The notes under the pieces: model-generated
Databases searched by the model: none
Seen by the model: only the letters and a program-made list of their open reading frames with translations
Told to the model about the DNA's origin: nothing
IMG/VR virus record: IMGVR_UViG_3300017969_000129
Coordinates: 1 to 25,289 of that record
DNA: 25,289 nucleotides
Strand: one strand, 5' to 3'
DNA from: a virus
Position numbers and translations under genes: made by a program
In this document: positions 14,750 through 23,507 of the stretch, piece by piece
Layout: each line of letters begins with the position of its first letter
How positions within the stretch are numbered: position 1 is the first letter of the stretch

Positions 14750-15676
14750 TTACACTTTGTTAATTTTTAAATAATAAATCTCGTTTATAATTGGAGAGCC
14801 ACTTGGCACCCTTTGGTAGCCAAATTCATAATCATAATCTGTTACTACATACTCACCCTCACGAATAATTGAATTATCTGAATCCAATATAGTATCTATC
14901 ATTGCTGTACCGCGGTTATTTCCACTATCATATGAATATCTAATTTTACAATCATCAGAATGAACAGCGGCCCACTGCATATAGGTTTGTAGAAGAGCAT
15001 CATTATCACTGTCATTCATTTGTCTAATGTTATAATCGCTATCAATTAATAAGAAATTTGGTGATGATACATTAGTTTCTCTTTTTAATTTATGTAAGTA
15101 ATAACTATTAACAGTTATAAATTGATCTTGTTCCTCACTCAAAGGCCCGGAAGAAAACGCATCAGCATCGGCTAAAGTATCAACAAAAACTGGAATAGAT
15201 GAAACTAAATCTGCATTTTCTACTAAATTAGTAGAAGCAATAAAGTATGTTCCGCCTTGAGATTTAGTAAGGCTTGAAGATGTTAAAGTATCAACTGCTG
15301 GTGAAATAAATGTATCAACAAAATCAGAATCATTCATTGATTTGATGTCACCACTATCTGTATAGTAAACTGGATACGCTCTATTATCAGTATCTAAATA
15401 CTGTGTTACAGCGCTGTCTACAGATTGGTTGATTCTTGAAAAATTAATAGTATTAAATGAAAGCTCAGTAACACCACCAGTTTCAACATTAGGGCCTGCT
15501 ATTGTTCTTTTATCTGAAATATTTCCAAGATTACCTCCTGAACCAACTACAGATAAAGTAACAGAAGGATTTTCTGCAAACAAAGATATCATTCGAGATT
15601 GGATTTCTCCAATCTCTTCATCGCTCATTTCTTGTAAATCTGAGCCATTTATCTTTAGTGGTCTGCGAACTGCCAT
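14750..15676 (-). CDS. Virion structural protein, 308 aa, paralogue of the 304-aa protein at 5292-6206
   Basis: Shared blocks with the 304-residue protein run along the entire length: MAVRRPLK at the start, GSGGNLGNI near residue 46, FISPAVDTLTSSSLTKSQGG, VNSYYLHK, RYSYDSGNNRGTAMID, and a final EIYYLKINK. This colinear match shows a full-length gene duplication rather than a shared domain. No enzyme motif is visible. Location between the DUF4815-type protein and fibre genes points to a baseplate- or fibre-linked subunit. It starts five bases after the 85-residue gene. The Asp-Ser dipeptide is frequent here, as in the other virion proteins of the window. Confidence 0.8.
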   Translation of the reverse strand: MAVRRPLKINGSDLQEMSDEEIGEIQSRMISLFAENPSVTLSVVGSGGNLGNISDKRTIAGPNVETGGVTELSFNTINFSRINQSVDSAVTQYLDTDNRAYPVYYTDSGDIKSMNDSDFVDTFISPAVDTLTSSSLTKSQGGTYFIASTNLVENADLVSSIPVFVDTLADADAFSSGPLSEEQDQFITVNSYYLHKLKRETNVSSPNFLLIDSDYNIRQMNDSDNDALLQTYMQWAAVHSDDCKIRYSYDSGNNRGTAMIDTILDSDNSIIREGEYVVTDYDYEFGYQRVPSGSPIINEIYYLKINKV

Positions 15677-15681
15677 GATAT

Positions 15682-15939
15682 TTATGACCCAGCTGAATCA
15701 AAGCCATAGATTTCTTTTACTATAGTTCCGGCTGAATTTATAATTCTCAAAGATGAAGTTCTAACTTCAGTTCCAACGGCATTATTATAAACCCAATTTA
15801 TAGCCTCTACTAAATCAGAATCTTGATCAGTAGGAACAATAAGGTTATCTAAATCACCGACGTTAGTAGATAAAATGTTAATTTTTTCTCTTTGAGCGTC
15901 AAATGTGTCGCTTAAATCTACGTAAATTTTTCTACCCAT
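15682..15939 (-). CDS. Small structural protein, 85 aa
   Basis: The start (MGRKIYVDLSDTFDAQREKINILS) suggests a helical segment, and SDLVEAINWVYNN is a common phage-fibre linker pattern. The end, RIINSAGTIVKEIYG, resembles the end of the 316-residue fibre (SIFDSIGDPILTIYG). Its ATG overlaps the stop of the 68-residue gene by one base (TAATG), so the two are probably translationally coupled. It directly precedes the 308-residue protein, mirroring the 316/304 pair on the other side of the cassette. Confidence 0.7.
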   Translation of the reverse strand: MGRKIYVDLSDTFDAQREKINILSTNVGDLDNLIVPTDQDSDLVEAINWVYNNAVGTEVRTSSLRIINSAGTIVKEIYGFDSAGS

Positions 15940-16145
15940 TAGATTTCCATCTTCTTAATAATTACTTCCAACAAGTTCTTTATTTCACCCATATCATTTT
16001 TTAGTTTTTTAATTTCTTCTTGTTGAGTTTTTCTACTTTCTTTATTTTTTCTTAACTGTTCAAAATTAGTATTAACATTAAGAATAGCGCCTGTTTTTTT
16101 ATCTTTAACTAAATCTGAATGGCCATCAATACTAATATATCTCAT
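15939..16145 (-). CDS. Small coiled-coil protein, 68 aa
   Basis: The N-terminal MRYISIDGHSDLVKDKKTGAI resembles small cyanophage proteins with a GHSDLV-K/R-D signature. After ILNVNTNFEQL the protein becomes a charged helix with heptad-like hydrophobics (residues about 33-66: IKKLKNDMGEIKNLLEVI), a probable coiled coil for oligomerisation. Both ends use one-base TAATG overlaps, with the DUF4815-type gene upstream and the 85-residue gene downstream, so synthesis is probably tied to the giant structural protein. A connector or assembly role is inferred. Confidence 0.75.
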   Translation of the reverse strand: MRYISIDGHSDLVKDKKTGAILNVNTNFEQLRKNKESRKTQQEEIKKLKNDMGEIKNLLEVIIKKMEI

Positions 16146-19100
16146 TACACACCTAAAGCAATAATACGTAAATCTTTAATAGTTGGTACTTTTGAAGAAT
16201 TTGAAGATTTAAACACAATTTTAATTTGGAATGTATTAAATGCGTTCAAGCCTCCACCTTGTCCACCTATCAAATATCTATAATCTCTAAAAATATTTCT
16301 ATTTTCATCGCTTGGCACATTGCTTTCTTTTTCTGCTAACACCCAAGATACGTCGTTAATATTTTGATCATCAGATAGAGTTTTATAGTAAACATCAAAA
16401 GACGATGTAGAAGGTCTATTAGCACCAATTAAAACTTTTAAGCCAACAGCATCATTAACTAAAGTTACTGGCTTAGTAATGTGTTTGGATAGGTGCGAAC
16501 CTTGATTAGGATTAGTTTCGTCAATATAATCAATTGGAACATTAAAGCCAGTGGCCGATGTTTCTGCTTGGTTATCAATTCTATTGTTAATTAGTGCAAG
16601 AGAAGCTCTCTGTAAGTCCAAAACTGGTGAAACATATGAATTTTCAGTTGTCATATCAACATACATCTTAGCAGTAGAAGTACCTAAAGCTGTCTCTTTT
16701 GCAGCATTAGCAATAACTTTTGGTCTTGGGAAATAATTTGCTTCCTTATTGCTCAAAGTAGTTAAAATAGTATCTTCTAAATATGGTGTTTCCGCTCCTG
16801 CTAAAGATTTACCAGTATGAAACTTACCATTCATCAATAAACTTGTTTTATTAGGAGTTATAGTCTGAATATATGGATATAACACATCAATTGTTGCGTT
16901 TTCAGTTGCTAAAACATCGTTTCCACCGCCGCTTGCAGTTTCTGTAGCATTCGCGCTGTGATTAAATGCATATCCAAATCCATCAACTTTAGTAATTGTT
17001 TTGGTTCCGTTTAATGCTGTAGCTAAAATTCCTCCAACTGTAGCATCAATACCGGAAATTGTAACTGTATCACCAACAACAAACCCGTGATCTTTGTGTG
17101 CTATTTTTATTTCTTGTGATCCAGAAGTTGTAGTCACAGGATTTGCATCTAATAGTTTACTAGGTAAAGTGTTATTTCTTAAATAAGCTTGTCCATCTGT
17201 AGTAGTATCAAAATCAGCTCTAAATAATTCAAACATTAAATCTTCATCTTGTGCTGGTGTCCAGGTTGAAGCATTTTGAGATTTAAAGAATGAACCTAAG
17301 AAAGGCTGTTTAGTAATTCTTTTCTCTGTTGAATTTAAGATAAACTCGCCCATTTTAGAAATAAACACATTATAGTCAGTGCTATCTGATAAAATGACCA
17401 ATGCATATTCAGTATTAGGATTTAAGAAAATTGGCTCATCAAATTCAAAAGTAGTTGCAACTGAAGCATCAGTTGATGTGCTTACTTGACTTGGATTTAA
17501 TATCTTATTTGAGCCAGGTATAACTTCATCTGAAGATGGCGCACCATTAACCATAGGTCTTAACTGTACCCAAACCGGCATTGTGTCAGATTTTGATTGG
17601 AAATATAAATTTAACTTTGTTACAAATAAACCATCTTCTTCATGAACATAAAAAGACTGGGCTAAAGGATCGGTTCTTCTTCTTGTAGGAACTCTAGGCG
17701 GTCTAGGTGGTTGCGGTCTACGAGTTGAAACAATAGTTCTTTGTCTAGTTTCAATTGTACCTTCAGCGGTATAAACTGCAGTAGCTACGGTTGTAGAATC
17801 GTCGGGATTATAAGCTGTTACATCTAATAAAGTAAACTCTCTTGCGCCTGTTCTAAATCTAATTGAATCAGTGTTAGGTATAAAGAAAGAACCTGAAACT
17901 CTTCCAGCAGCATCTGCGATAAGAGTTGTTGATCCACTTGGATGTTCTGTAGCTCTATTTTGAGTATCGCCAAATTCAGTTCTAGATGCATTTACTCTCT
18001 GGAAAGCTTCACTTCTACACCAACTAGAAACATCTACTTCATCAAAGAAAGGAATAACTCTTGTGTTTGGTCTTAAACCATATGCATCAAAGTATACTTT
18101 TCTAGAACGCATAAATGGAACAATTGCAACGTCAATGATTCTATCATCTACAATTTGTCTAATTGTTTCATTTGTTACAACACGAGAAACTGTTGCGCCA
18201 GTATTTCTATCAACGCCGTTCCAATTCCATTCAATAGCTTCTCTTAGTAATTCTTGATTTGTATCTAGCCTTGTGCCACCTTGAATTACTCTATCTGCTG
18301 CTCTACGGGTATCTCTCCATTCATCAGATGATGGAGATAATTCAACTGTTCCATTGAATTGAATCATAGCGAACGGATTAACATTTTCTGTCGTTGAAAC
18401 TTGATCTTGTAAAATATAAGATTCTTCTTCATATTTGACGTAAATATTATCGCCTTTTATAACAGTATTAGTAGATAAATCTGAGTCATAAACTAGACCT
18501 ACATTTTTCTCAACAAATGCTGGATTCAAAGTTTTCTTTTGAGGGTTAATTGAAGCTCTATATTCAACATTTCCTGTAAGAGAATGATAGTGATCTACAA
18601 AATTATCTACTAAGAAACCAGACTTAGTTCTATTATTTCCGGCTGAATCTAAAACTTCTAAGCTATTTGTATCTAATTCTAATAAAGTTAATGATGTAAC
18701 TTCTTCAAGTCTATCAACTCTTTTTTCAATTTTACCAATATCGGCCATTGTATAGCCTTTGGTTTCAATAAATTGATAGTTCATATCAGTTTCATCATCT
18801 GTATATGGATTCATTTTAACTCTGTAAAGCTCTAATGAATTTTCAGGAACATCTTTAAATTTTGGATCTAATGATGAAACGCCTTCTAGTACAGAAATTG
18901 TGCCTAACTCGTTTACAACAATTTTGTCATATCTGGGCAAGTAATAAGTCACATCGGCAGTAATTAAATCAGTTGTTTGAAGAAGTTCATTGACTCTAGC
19001 TGTAGAACCTGTAAATGTTCCAGCTGAATTAATAGTAGGTCTAAAGTCAAAATAATTTCTTAAATCAATTACTGTGCCATCTTTAAGAGTATGAGTAGGA

Positions 19101-21109
19101 ACATTTGCGTAAGATGTGTTGGCATAAGAGTTTACGTTAAAGAAATCACCAGACACACCATGTGTAAAGTGGTTTACTTTATAAGCCACGTTTCCAGCAA
19201 CACTTTGACCGGATTTAAGAACTAATCTACCAATTCCATAATATGCGTCTGTTTGACCACCGTCTAATGTAAATTTATGAGAAATGTCAGGGCCATTTGA
19301 TGAATCTTCTCTAATATATTCATAGTCATAAACATCAACAAGTCCTAAATCCACATATTGAATACCACTACCATCTGAATCAATTGTTTTAAGCGCTGTA
19401 GTTTCTTCTGGTGTTTTAGTTCTAAAGCTCGCTGAACCTTTATTAACATATGCCAAAAACTCTAACTGTGAGTTAGGTGTTGCATCTGTTACAGTAGCGG
19501 ATGTTGTGCCCGATCCAGTAATAGTTGGACTTATAATTTCTCCAGAAGAATCTACTGCAACAATCCAATCGTTGGTATTTGAAAATGTTTCTCCAAGAGA
19601 CGATAGAGATAAACCAACTTGACCGGCAGAATCAGTTGAAGCAATAAATTTTCTTTGCACTTGAAATGAGACATCATTAATATTTGAAGGTCTAACTTCT
19701 GGTAATTCAAACAGTAAAGAATTTTTATCTGGTTCATTAAGTACTGCAATTCCATTTTCAAGAACTAATGTAGCGTTATCTGTAGCAGATTTACCAATAG
19801 ATCTAATGTCTCTTATATAATATCCAGTAGACATTTCTATTTTGAATAGATAAATTTTATGTGTACCATCAGTATTTGCTTCAACAGCTCTAACTCTAGC
19901 TGTACCAATTGTTGTACCAGAATTAAAAGTAGCATTATCTTTTAAATCTAATTCATCATTAATGTTAAAATTGGGAATACCTAATAAATTTTCTACTGTT
20001 ACATAATTTCCGTACTCAACAGAAATAACTTCATTTTCAATTGTTAAAGTATCTCTAGCTCTATTTACGGCTATTGTAGATTGAATATCACGATGAGCTC
20101 TATAACCATTTACATATGCTGTTCCTTCACTAACTTTTAATTTTAGTAAAGTTGGATCAGTTTCATCTGAATCATAAGAAATTTTAAAGGGTTTTACTAA
20201 ATAGTTGCCTGATTCTTCTTTAGTTCTTAGTGCTAATAAATCATTAATCTTATTGTATTGGTCAAATCCAGTAGAAGCTTCAAGAACTTCAGAATTTCTA
20301 ATTTTTGCTAAATAAACAAATGTTTCATCTGAATCAATTAAGTCTTTAGTTGTAAGAACTAATTTAATTCTATAACGATCAGCACCAGGAGCAGTAGTGT
20401 TTGGAAGAGCACCTGAATTGTCATACAAAGATTCATCGTCATCTACTGTAACAATGTCTTGAACTACTTTAAAACCAACTTCAACTGTTACTGAGGGAGA
20501 ATACTTAGCTAAAATAATAGATTGTTGTTCAGCTTGGACAAAAAACCCATTTACAAAATAAAATCCTTGACCTACAGAAAATCTTACTGACTTACCTACT
20601 GCTGGATTTAAAGCTGTATTAGTTGTTTGTACTGTTAATACAGTACCAGTATTAATACCAACTAAATCTTCGCCCGGAGTTAATCTAATTGGAGCTGTGG
20701 ACGTTGTGCCATTTAATGTATTAGTATAAGAAACATATAAAGTGGCTGGATCAGTTAAAGTAGCAGCTTTCTTTTCAATAACTTTGACTCTTACACCAGA
20801 TGTTTGACCTAAGAATGTTTCTTCATCAATAGAATTGTCTGTTGGCAATGTGTACGCTGACGTGTCAAGTTTAACAAATTCGTATGAATCATTTAAAGAT
20901 AGTCCACCTGGAATTACAGTAGCACCCTCTTTAAAAATGTTTCTTCCGAATCTTTCAATTTGTTTTTGAATAATTGTTTGTAGTTGTGTTAATTCACGCG
21001 CTTGTAAAGCTTTACCTTTATTAAAAAGAATACGATGAAAGTTGTCGCTATCAGCGTAATCATCTCTATAACGAGTTTCAAAAATATTTTCAGTGTACGT
21101 AATTGTCAT
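16145..21109 (-). CDS. Giant virion structural protein, DUF4815 type, 1654 aa
   Basis: The N-terminus matches DUF4815: YADSDNFHRILFNKGKALQ, then ARELTQLQTIIQKQIERFG and a GATVIPGG turn, within residues 20-70. The middle is a long series of beta-rich segments. A proline/arginine-rich hinge (about 1130-1146) precedes TDPLAQSFYVHEEDGLFVTK, a signature I know from large cyanophage virion proteins. It is followed by a jelly-roll-like region (VWVQLRPMVNGAPSSDEV; EYALVILSDS) and a DHGFVVGDTVTISGI module near residue 1340. In marine T4-like phages this protein follows the wedge genes, where T4 has gp9/gp10; direct homology to those is not claimed. It probably links baseplate and fibres. Confidence 0.85.
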   Translation of the reverse strand: MTITYTENIFETRYRDDYADSDNFHRILFNKGKALQARELTQLQTIIQKQIERFGRNIFKEGATVIPGGLSLNDSYEFVKLDTSAYTLPTDNSIDEETFLGQTSGVRVKVIEKKAATLTDPATLYVSYTNTLNGTTSTAPIRLTPGEDLVGINTGTVLTVQTTNTALNPAVGKSVRFSVGQGFYFVNGFFVQAEQQSIILAKYSPSVTVEVGFKVVQDIVTVDDDESLYDNSGALPNTTAPGADRYRIKLVLTTKDLIDSDETFVYLAKIRNSEVLEASTGFDQYNKINDLLALRTKEESGNYLVKPFKISYDSDETDPTLLKLKVSEGTAYVNGYRAHRDIQSTIAVNRARDTLTIENEVISVEYGNYVTVENLLGIPNFNINDELDLKDNATFNSGTTIGTARVRAVEANTDGTHKIYLFKIEMSTGYYIRDIRSIGKSATDNATLVLENGIAVLNEPDKNSLLFELPEVRPSNINDVSFQVQRKFIASTDSAGQVGLSLSSLGETFSNTNDWIVAVDSSGEIISPTITGSGTTSATVTDATPNSQLEFLAYVNKGSASFRTKTPEETTALKTIDSDGSGIQYVDLGLVDVYDYEYIREDSSNGPDISHKFTLDGGQTDAYYGIGRLVLKSGQSVAGNVAYKVNHFTHGVSGDFFNVNSYANTSYANVPTHTLKDGTVIDLRNYFDFRPTINSAGTFTGSTARVNELLQTTDLITADVTYYLPRYDKIVVNELGTISVLEGVSSLDPKFKDVPENSLELYRVKMNPYTDDETDMNYQFIETKGYTMADIGKIEKRVDRLEEVTSLTLLELDTNSLEVLDSAGNNRTKSGFLVDNFVDHYHSLTGNVEYRASINPQKKTLNPAFVEKNVGLVYDSDLSTNTVIKGDNIYVKYEEESYILQDQVSTTENVNPFAMIQFNGTVELSPSSDEWRDTRRAADRVIQGGTRLDTNQELLREAIEWNWNGVDRNTGATVSRVVTNETIRQIVDDRIIDVAIVPFMRSRKVYFDAYGLRPNTRVIPFFDEVDVSSWCRSEAFQRVNASRTEFGDTQNRATEHPSGSTTLIADAAGRVSGSFFIPNTDSIRFRTGAREFTLLDVTAYNPDDSTTVATAVYTAEGTIETRQRTIVSTRRPQPPRPPRVPTRRRTDPLAQSFYVHEEDGLFVTKLNLYFQSKSDTMPVWVQLRPMVNGAPSSDEVIPGSNKILNPSQVSTSTDASVATTFEFDEPIFLNPNTEYALVILSDSTDYNVFISKMGEFILNSTEKRITKQPFLGSFFKSQNASTWTPAQDEDLMFELFRADFDTTTDGQAYLRNNTLPSKLLDANPVTTTSGSQEIKIAHKDHGFVVGDTVTISGIDATVGGILATALNGTKTITKVDGFGYAFNHSANATETASGGGNDVLATENATIDVLYPYIQTITPNKTSLLMNGKFHTGKSLAGAETPYLEDTILTTLSNKEANYFPRPKVIANAAKETALGTSTAKMYVDMTTENSYVSPVLDLQRASLALINNRIDNQAETSATGFNVPIDYIDETNPNQGSHLSKHITKPVTLVNDAVGLKVLIGANRPSTSSFDVYYKTLSDDQNINDVSWVLAEKESNVPSDENRNIFRDYRYLIGGQGGGLNAFNTFQIKIVFKSSNSSKVPTIKDLRIIALGV

Positions 21110-21122
21110 TTTTTATCTACTC

Positions 21123-22481
21123 TTATAATTGAAGAATAATTTTAATATCTTCTGTTTGATTTGCTGTTCTAGCTACAGCAGTTCTATTATCAATATAAAG
21201 AACTTCCCCGGAGAAAGGATCTACTTCAGAACTATCTATTAATTGTGAAATGATTCCATTTCCTGTGCCATCTGATTCTGTTAATGTTTCACCAACAACA
21301 AAGGAACCATATCCAGTATCATCATTTTGGTGATAATAAATAATATCTGAATCAACTTCATCGATGAAAGCTTTTGTTCCGGATGTGCTACCAACAATGA
21401 CATTATCAGAATTAAATGCTAAAGTGATTGGAGACATTTTCATAGATTTTAAAGCATTAGCTGTTTCTGAAGTTAAGTCAGAATCAGAACCATTTCCTTT
21501 CTTAGGATTTTTAATAATACCTATCTGTCTAAAATCTTGTAAGATAATAAAATCATCTAAGCTTCCTTGTGTTTTTGCATGAAGCATAAGGCCACTAGCT
21601 TTTAAATCTGATCTTGCATCAAAGCCTAAACCATTGTGATCTGTTAAAACTGCTCTTGCTGTTGCACCAGTACCACCTCCACCAGAAATACTAACTTCAG
21701 CATAATCGAATCCAGTTGGATATGATAGAGTTGAAGAATCATTATCGAATTCAATTTTAGACACTGTATTAGTAGAAGAGTCAATGAAAGCGGTGATGCT
21801 ATAATCACTATCCGCACTATTTCCAGTAATTGTTACAGTTGGCTTTGATGTATATCCACTGCCTCCATCCGTAACAACAATAGAAGTAATCATTCCACCA
21901 ACAGCCGTGTCTTGAATTTCTTTATGCTTTATTTGAATACCAGTGGCATCAGAATCCAATTCTCCAACAATTTTACTGACGGGCATATAATTTGCAGATA
22001 AGAAGTAATTTGCTTCTAAAGCAGAAATTGTATATAAAAATTTCCATACATATCCATCTGCAGTTTCAAAGGCATGATTATTTGATCCTGTTGGCTCTAC
22101 AGTAGAAGGAACAGCTGATCCTGTAGTATCTCTACCAGTTCTTAAACAAACATAAACGTGATGATTTTGATTTAAAACATAATAGTTCGGAGAAGGATGA
22201 CCTGCTTGAGTATCATCATATTGAGCATAAGTTGTTCCAGTTGTCCAATTTACTCTTGCTACTGAAAATGAAGTTGATAAGATTTTCTTAACAGATTGTA
22301 AACTTTGTCTAAATTCACGAATATCTTTCATAGTGTTAGTTGGAGTGATGGGATTGTCAGCGCTGTCCCAATACTCAGATCTGCCTACACCAATGTAGTA
22401 TCTATCACTTGAGTCGTTGATACCATCTATGATATCTTGAACGATACTCTTCTTAAAAAAATCAGTTATTACGGCTGCCAT
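21123..22481 (-). CDS. 8: Baseplate wedge subunit gp8, 452 aa
   Basis: Landmarks of T4 gp8 are clear: YYIGVGRSEYW (residues about 28-38), a YVCLRTG strand near 110, DGYVWKFLYTIS (142-153) and a C-terminal GEVLYIDNRTAV...QTEDIKIIL that parallels the gp8 ending. The protein is longer than T4 gp8 (334 residues). Most of the extra length is an insertion at about 195-280 that carries two GSGYT/GGTGATA-type beta modules. Wedge gp8 binds gp7 and gp6 during assembly of the hexagonal baseplate. The gene has its own late promoter (22530-22537) and an AGGA ribosome-binding site before the ATG at 22481. Confidence 0.9.
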   Translation of the reverse strand: MAAVITDFFKKSIVQDIIDGINDSSDRYYIGVGRSEYWDSADNPITPTNTMKDIREFRQSLQSVKKILSTSFSVARVNWTTGTTYAQYDDTQAGHPSPNYYVLNQNHHVYVCLRTGRDTTGSAVPSTVEPTGSNNHAFETADGYVWKFLYTISALEANYFLSANYMPVSKIVGELDSDATGIQIKHKEIQDTAVGGMITSIVVTDGGSGYTSKPTVTITGNSADSDYSITAFIDSSTNTVSKIEFDNDSSTLSYPTGFDYAEVSISGGGGTGATARAVLTDHNGLGFDARSDLKASGLMLHAKTQGSLDDFIILQDFRQIGIIKNPKKGNGSDSDLTSETANALKSMKMSPITLAFNSDNVIVGSTSGTKAFIDEVDSDIIYYHQNDDTGYGSFVVGETLTESDGTGNGIISQLIDSSEVDPFSGEVLYIDNRTAVARTANQTEDIKIILQL

Positions 22482-22529
22482 TCTGTTTGTCCTATTAAAA
22501 CTGTAGTGCTTATCATAATTTATTTTTAT

Positions 22530-22537
22530 TATTTATA
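22530..22537 (-). promoter_or_regulatory. T4-type late promoter box (TATAAATA)
   Basis: A perfect TATAAATA on the minus strand in the 60-base gap between the gp7-like stop (22542) and the gp8 start (22481). Transcription would start near 22523. It is the last such box before the accessory cassette, so it probably drives gp8 through the cassette, about 15 kb. Confidence 0.85.
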
Positions 22538-22541
22538 AGGT

Positions 22542-23507
22542 TTATGCTGCATAATGCTCATAAGTGGCTTCCATAGCATCAAAGATGCTGCTAAATGTTG
22601 AATTAGCACTATCTATTGTTAAAGATTGATAATCTCTAATTTGTACGTTTGGTTCAAGTCTAACAGTATATATTGTTTGGCTTGAATCTGCGTTTCTATC
22701 AGTATATGAAGAATCTGTTTCAATTAAACCATTGAGTTGATGCCAGATATATTGTTGAGGATTTCCTGATTCACCAGTAATATATTCAGTAGCACCCATA
22801 GTTTGAATTAGAGTTGTGTCATTGTCTACAACTAAAGTACTTAATAAGTCTATAGTTGATTCATATGTTACTTCACCAGCAGCAGAATCTAAAATAACAT
22901 TCGGCGCAGTTAAAGTATTTGTTTGAGCTGTTAAAACTAAAACTTCTGCACCCAAATAAAACCCTGCAGGGTGAACAAATTTTCGATATAGATTTTCCCA
23001 AGTAGCAATTGAGATTGGTGCTTTTACAAGAACTGATAGAACTTGATAAAGTGCACCATCTTGTAAAACGGCTAAGCTGTCTATACCTAGTTCAGTTTCC
23101 CCGACAATAAACAAATTTTCTTTAGGATAATTGATCTCAACATCTTCACCAAAGAAAGTTCTAAAAAATCTTTCGGTTGAGAATTTAGTTCCTTTAACTC
23201 TAAAGAAATCAGCAAATTCTCTAATAACTTCTCTTGGACTTACAAATTGATTTTGTGAAACGCCTAAAGCTATTTCTCTAAACATTAAATCTAATTGCTG
23301 TAATGTATTAGCTTCAACGTCTCTAATAATTTGTAAATCATTAATTAGATCGCCAATATTTGTATCACTGTCTAAATTTTCATAATATGCATCAAGGAAT
23401 GTAATTAGTGTAGGATACTCAGTTGTAAAGTATTCTGGCAAAATTTCTTTTACCAGACTTTGCTTTACTGAAATAGGTAAACGATTGAGATCCTTCAAAG
23501 TTTGCAT
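22542..23507 (-). CDS. Baseplate wedge protein, short gp7-like, 321 aa
   Basis: The position between gp6 and gp8 is that of T4 gene 7, and two blocks resemble the C-terminal part of T4 gp7. These are FFRVKGTKFSTERFFRTFFG followed by EDVEINYPKE (residues about 101-130; compare the T4 TKG...KFLFKVLYNEEVEI segment) and RKFVHPAGFYLGAEV (about 175-189; compare FVHPVGFGF). The N-terminus has helical segments with EYPTLITFLDAYYENLD. T4 gp7 is 1032 residues, so most of its N-terminal domains are absent here. The ATG overlaps the gp6 stop by one base (TAATG). The wedge role is well supported by synteny; calling it gp7 is my inference from these blocks. Confidence 0.78.
   Translation of the reverse strand: MQTLKDLNRLPISVKQSLVKEILPEYFTTEYPTLITFLDAYYENLDSDTNIGDLINDLQIIRDVEANTLQQLDLMFREIALGVSQNQFVSPREVIREFADFFRVKGTKFSTERFFRTFFGEDVEINYPKENLFIVGETELGIDSLAVLQDGALYQVLSVLVKAPISIATWENLYRKFVHPAGFYLGAEVLVLTAQTNTLTAPNVILDSAAGEVTYESTIDLLSTLVVDNDTTLIQTMGATEYITGESGNPQQYIWHQLNGLIETDSSYTDRNADSSQTIYTVRLEPNVQIRDYQSLTIDSANSTFSSIFDAMEATYEHYAA

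Noticed and set aside
15679-15686. Near-match to the late promoter box (CATAAATA on the minus strand) before the 308-residue gene
   Set aside because: It has one mismatch and is so close that transcription would start within the ATG at 15676, leaving no leader or ribosome-binding site.
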